Source: Candidatus Woesearchaeota archaeon (GTDB lineage: Archaea; Nanobdellota; Nanobdellia; Woesearchaeales; ARS49). From it: DNA of 6,796 bases. The position numbers were made by a program, and so were the translations under genes. Every line of letters starts with the position of its first letter. Position 1 is the stretch's first letter. The notes beneath the pieces were generated by a model, which was given only the letters and a program-made list of their open reading frames with translations, was not told where the DNA came from and ran no database searches. Positions 6,598 through 6,796 of this stretch are shown in pieces. Location: assembly GCA_016203425.1 (NCBI GenBank), contig JACQMU010000096.1, forward strand, positions 1 through 6,796, given 5' to 3'.

Positions 6598-6607
6598 CAT
6601 TTAAATG
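6598..6607. promoter_or_regulatory. Palindromic TATA-like sequence CATTTAAATG
   Basis: This is a perfect 10-bp palindrome and close to the shared box at 2241-2252. Reading right, it would start transcripts near 6628, inside the folded region, so the box at 6573-6583 is a better fit for a full-length RNA. It may instead be the spot where an initiation factor or a regulator binds. Confidence 0.35.
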
Positions 6608-6704
6608 AGTTCTCGCCGACGGTGGCAGGTGCGACGGATTTTTCGCTGTGCTCAAAATCCTGCGTGACATCCCGGATGGACAACCCCTGTCACGCCGCAC
6701 GCCA

Positions 6705-6718
6705 CGTCGGCGCCGACG
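6705..6718. repeat. 14-bp perfect palindrome within the structured region
   Basis: CGTCGGCGCCGACG is its own reverse complement. Its left half is the right arm of the closing stem, and its right half repeats the sequence of the left arm (CGCCGAC at both 6614-6620 and 6711-6717). Two RNA copies, or a DNA cruciform or dimeric protein, could use it. It joins the 5' and 3' domains of the element. Confidence 0.7.
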
Positions 6719-6796
6719 AAGCTGGGGTTGGGCCCTTCGGGCTGCTGAGTAGGGCATGACGTAGTCATGACCGTAGGCGCCATTGTGGTGGCGTGC
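6718..6796. repeat. Terminal direct repeat, right copy
   Basis: This is an exact copy of 1-79. It is the 3' part of a GC-rich structured region that begins near 6612, so the element is complete only at this end of the window. Removing one copy leaves a 6717-bp circle. It contains small hairpins, given in window-start numbering: 15-18 with 22-25, 38-43 with 47-52, and 61-65 with 72-76. Confidence 0.9.

Larger units (their letters stand above)
6612..6796 (+). ncRNA. Candidate structured non-coding RNA (GC-rich three-way junction)
   Basis: A stretch of about 185 nt is far richer in GC than the rest: 6661-6720 has 41 of 60 G+C, against 20 of 60 in 6241-6300. It folds by eye into a compact form. 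The closing stem pairs 6614-6626 with 6701-6712, 12 bp with one bulged G at 6621. An inner stem pairs 6629-6633 with 6696-6700. Hairpin A pairs 6636-6642 with 6654-6660. Hairpin B pairs 6662-6669 with 6688-6695, 8 perfect pairs around an 18-nt loop. A and B meet at a three-way junction. The 3' part, 6718-6796, has three more small hairpins. I do not see the sequence signatures of SRP RNA, RNase P RNA, tRNA or rRNA. A TATA-like box upstream suggests plus-strand transcription starting near 6605. The DNA itself could alternatively be a replication origin or a protein-binding site. Confidence 0.6.

Noticed and set aside
6572..6757. Minus-strand 61-codon Arg-rich frame through the GC-rich region, open across the circular junction as far as about 98
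   Set aside because: Its only ATG is at 6757. It crosses every stem of the folded element and ends inside the promoter. The Arg/Ala/Pro composition is what any GC-rich non-coding DNA yields.
6612..6796. SRP RNA, RNase P RNA, tRNA, 5S rRNA or hammerhead ribozyme
   Set aside because: I looked for the GGAAGGNAGCA-type SRP loop, the GAGGAAAGTC and ACAGAA segments of RNase P, a T-loop GTTCGA and the CTGATGA/GAAA core on both strands, and found none.

Overview
The 79 bases at 1-79 recur exactly at 6718-6796. The simplest reading is that the window is one complete circular molecule of 6717 bp, opened at an arbitrary point by the assembler, rather than a piece of a longer chromosome. Three things suggest an archaeal host. 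TATA-like boxes sit about 25-28 bp upstream of the best ATG of all three transcription units that start with a protein. Those ATGs would be leaderless, while genes inside the operon have weak purine-rich ribosome sites. The standard code is used (TGA and TAA stops). The AT-rich coding sequence and small genes would fit a DPANN-type archaeon, but I cannot name a lineage from the sequence.

Layout. 227-2221 (minus) is a 664-aa protein I do not recognise. It is divergent from a three-gene plus-strand operon at 2272-5988: a MoxR-type AAA+ ATPase, a fusion of an HExxH metallopeptidase-like domain with a von Willebrand A (VWA) domain, and a 247-aa protein whose ends resemble the FGE-sulfatase/FISUMP type of C-type-lectin fold. 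The operon genes overlap by 4 and 11 nt. A membrane-anchored LemA protein (5989-6552, minus) meets the operon stop to stop with no spacer. Everything else, 6553-6717 continuing into 1-226 on the circle, is non-coding. It holds a divergent TATA region, a GC-rich stretch that folds into a three-way-junction structure, and an AT-rich stretch with three inverted repeats.

How it may work together. MoxR ATPases paired with VWA proteins are a known chaperone-like module in which the ATPase remodels a target bound through the VWA metal site. Here the VWA subunit carries a possible protease, the third operon gene could be a binding subunit or target, and LemA would put part of the system at the membrane. 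That is inference. No replication initiator, integrase or partition gene is recognisable. Maintenance must therefore depend on host enzymes, on the unrecognised 664-aa protein, or on the structured non-coding region.

The plus strand is rich in G and T across genes on both strands. This points to one constant replication direction and strongly shapes the amino-acid composition of the two gene orientations.
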